Of a DNA stretch of 64,000 nucleotides, positions 62,888 to 64,000 are shown piece after piece. Under the pieces are notes generated by a model that was not told the DNA's origin, did not search any database, and saw nothing but the letters and a program-made list of their open reading frames with translations. Within the stretch, counting starts at the first letter, position 1. Every line of letters begins with the position of its first letter. The position numbers and the translations under genes are program-made. Source of the stretch: Actinomyces radicidentis (lineage in GTDB: Bacteria > Actinomycetota > Actinomycetes > Actinomycetales > Actinomycetaceae); the NCBI RefSeq assembly GCF_001553565.1, contig NZ_CP014228.1, forward strand, positions 930,001 through 994,000, given 5' to 3'.

Positions 62888-62921
62888 GGCCGCCGTCGGA
62901 GCTCCCGATCCGACGGCGGCC
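62888..62921. terminator. bidirectional hairpin between convergent genes
   Basis: GGCCGCCGTCGGA (62888-62900) pairs perfectly with TCCGACGGCGGCC (62909-62921) around an 8-base loop. It lies ten bases after the stop of the frameshifted gene and 60 bases after the aldolase stop on the other strand. Confidence 0.75.
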
Positions 62922-62981
62922 GTTCGTGCGGCGCTGCACCACTGACCCGGCGTACCACCCGGGGGTCTTACGGTCTGCCGG

Positions 62982-63869
62982 TCAGACGATGCTGGCCCGG
63001 TAGATCTCCTCGACGGAGGCGTCGAGCGTGGCGTGGAACTCCTCGTCGCTCTGCTGGTCGGTGAGCCCCTCGAGCAGGGCGCGCGAGAAGCTGGCGATGA
63101 GCCCGGGGTTGCGGGCGAGGCGCGCGTTGGCGTCGTCGCGCTCGTAGCCGCCGGACAGGGCGACGATCCGCACCACGTGCGGGTTCTCCATGAGCTCGGA
63201 GTAGAAGCCGTCGACGCTCGGGATCGTCAGCTTGAGCATGACGTTGAAACCCTCGGGCAGGGCGTGCAGGTGGCGGGTGATCTCCTCCAGGAGCAGCCGC
63301 TCAGCCTCCTCCTTGTGCGGCGCGTGGATGTCGACCTCGGGCTCGATGATCGGCACGAGCCCCGCGGCCACCACCTTCCACGCGAGCTCGAACTGCTGGT
63401 CGACGACGGCGCGCACGCCAGCGGGGTCGGCGTCGAGGATGACGGAACGCTCCTTCGTCCCGAAGATCCCCTTGCCGCGGGCCTCCTCCAGGGTGAGGGC
63501 GAGCCCCGGGATGGGCTTCATGAGGCGTGCGTGGTCGCGCTCCTCCTCGAGGCCCTTGTCGATCTTGAGGAAGGGGACGACGCCCTTCTCCTCCCACAGG
63601 TACTCGGCGGTGGGCCGGCCCTCGACGCGGCTGTTCATGGTCCGCTCGAAGAGGATGGCGCCGAGGATCCGGTCCTTGGTGAAGGCCGGGTCGGTGATGA
63701 CGCGGGTGCGCATGGCGTGCACGAGGTCGAACATCTCGGACTCGCTGGAGTACCGGTCCTCGCCGACGCCGTAGGCCGCGAGTGCCTTGGGGGTGGAGCC
63801 GCCCGACTGGTCGAGGGCCGCGATGAAACCCTTCCCGTTCCGCATCCGCTCGAGCTGCTGCTCGTTCAT
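62982..63869 (-). CDS. fda: class I fructose-bisphosphate aldolase
   Basis: The 295-residue bacterial class I aldolase interconverts fructose 1,6-bisphosphate with dihydroxyacetone phosphate and glyceraldehyde 3-phosphate through a Lys Schiff base and needs no metal. Signatures: MRNGKGFIAALDQSGGSTPKAL at the N-terminus, FLKIDKGL, the conserved PIIEPEVDIHAPHKEEAE and FNVMLKLTIPSVDGFYSEL, with the Schiff-base Lys, then ALSGGYERDDANA. Length equals the staphylococcal-type family norm. AAGGAG lies six bases before ATG 63869. Many actinobacteria use a Zn-dependent class II aldolase as their main enzyme, so this may be an alternative form. A Zur-like palindrome sits in its promoter. Confidence 0.95.
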   Translation of the reverse strand: MNEQQLERMRNGKGFIAALDQSGGSTPKALAAYGVGEDRYSSESEMFDLVHAMRTRVITDPAFTKDRILGAILFERTMNSRVEGRPTAEYLWEEKGVVPFLKIDKGLEEERDHARLMKPIPGLALTLEEARGKGIFGTKERSVILDADPAGVRAVVDQQFELAWKVVAAGLVPIIEPEVDIHAPHKEEAERLLLEEITRHLHALPEGFNVMLKLTIPSVDGFYSELMENPHVVRIVALSGGYERDDANARLARNPGLIASFSRALLEGLTDQQSDEEFHATLDASVEEIYRASIV

Positions 63870-63939
63870 GGTCGCTCCTTCACTGTGACGGCCGCGGGTC
63901 TCCCCCGCGGGGGCCGGACTGGCCGGCCCGTCACCCACG

Positions 63940-63970
63940 AGTATAGATGCGAACGGTTCTCATTTGGCAA
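63940..63970 (-). promoter_or_regulatory. aldolase promoter with Fur/Zur-like palindrome
   Basis: On the minus strand TTGCCA (63970-63965) and TATACT (63945-63940) form a -35/-10 pair with a 19-base spacer. The spacer is almost filled by ATGCGAACGGTTCTCAT (63947-63963), a 17-base near-palindrome whose arms pair at seven of eight positions. GAAC-GTTC arms flanked by ATG/CAT resemble Zur or Fur-family boxes of actinobacteria. The placement would block polymerase when occupied. Confidence 0.5.
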
Positions 63971-64000
63971 GTTTGGGACGACTCCACCCGATCGAGGCCC

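Overview
The window is very GC-rich, with almost every third codon position G or C. It carries an actinobacterial gene set: GuaB1-type GMP reductase, OxyR, many starts with TANNNT 6-7 nt upstream (leaderless pattern), paired pullulanases and long Thr/Ala/Pro-rich tails. This fits a host-associated member of the Actinomycetaceae (Actinomyces-like); the genus is inferred, not shown. Region 1 (1-14.1 kb): the end of an MNT nucleotidyltransferase and a HEPN partner broken by a stop codon; an SMP-30 family lactonase; two adjacent paralogous type I pullulanases, one cytosolic and one secreted; a TetR regulator; and a heterodimeric ABC exporter whose two ATP sites are degenerate in complementary ways. 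Region 2 (14.1-27.2 kb): a putative leaderless Met/Cys leader peptide ahead of two PLP sulfur-amino-acid enzymes, then guaB1, an aquaporin, a shikimate dehydrogenase-like gene, tRNA-Arg, an intact IS256-family element that has landed in the loop of a terminator, a large secreted subtilase and tRNA-Ser. Region 3 (27.2-37.1 kb): a DASS anion transporter, a second tRNA-Ser, an AGE-family epimerase, the serS-HAD phosphatase-solute-binding-protein operon, oxyR and a diacylglycerol-kinase-like gene. Region 4 (37.2-41.7 kb): four glycosyltransferases in alternating orientation, bracketed by related palindromic repeats. Region 5 (41.7-53.3 kb): pheA, a fructosamine kinase, a large membrane protein, an XRE regulator, a GT2 glycosyltransferase, an MFS gene split by TAG, an amidohydrolase and a sugar O-acetyltransferase. 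Region 6 (53.3-64 kb): a mosaic of three copies of a roughly 250-nt element that looks like a structured RNA, two long inverted repeats, a damaged FMN reductase, a MATE exporter, a PH-domain protein, and a visibly less GC-rich segment with a Schlafen/AlbA_2 regulator under a dense AGTGA operator array, a PLD-helicase-DUF3427 protein (defence-type) and a frameshifted small gene. It ends at class I fructose-bisphosphate aldolase with a Zur-like palindrome in its promoter. Cutting across all regions is an unexplained set of intergenic palindromes in several sequence families. In two of them a short box is repeated twice per arm at a fixed spacing (19 bp in one, 22 bp in the other), with compensatory changes between copies. 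These palindromes and the three-copy RNA-like element are the most novel features seen.
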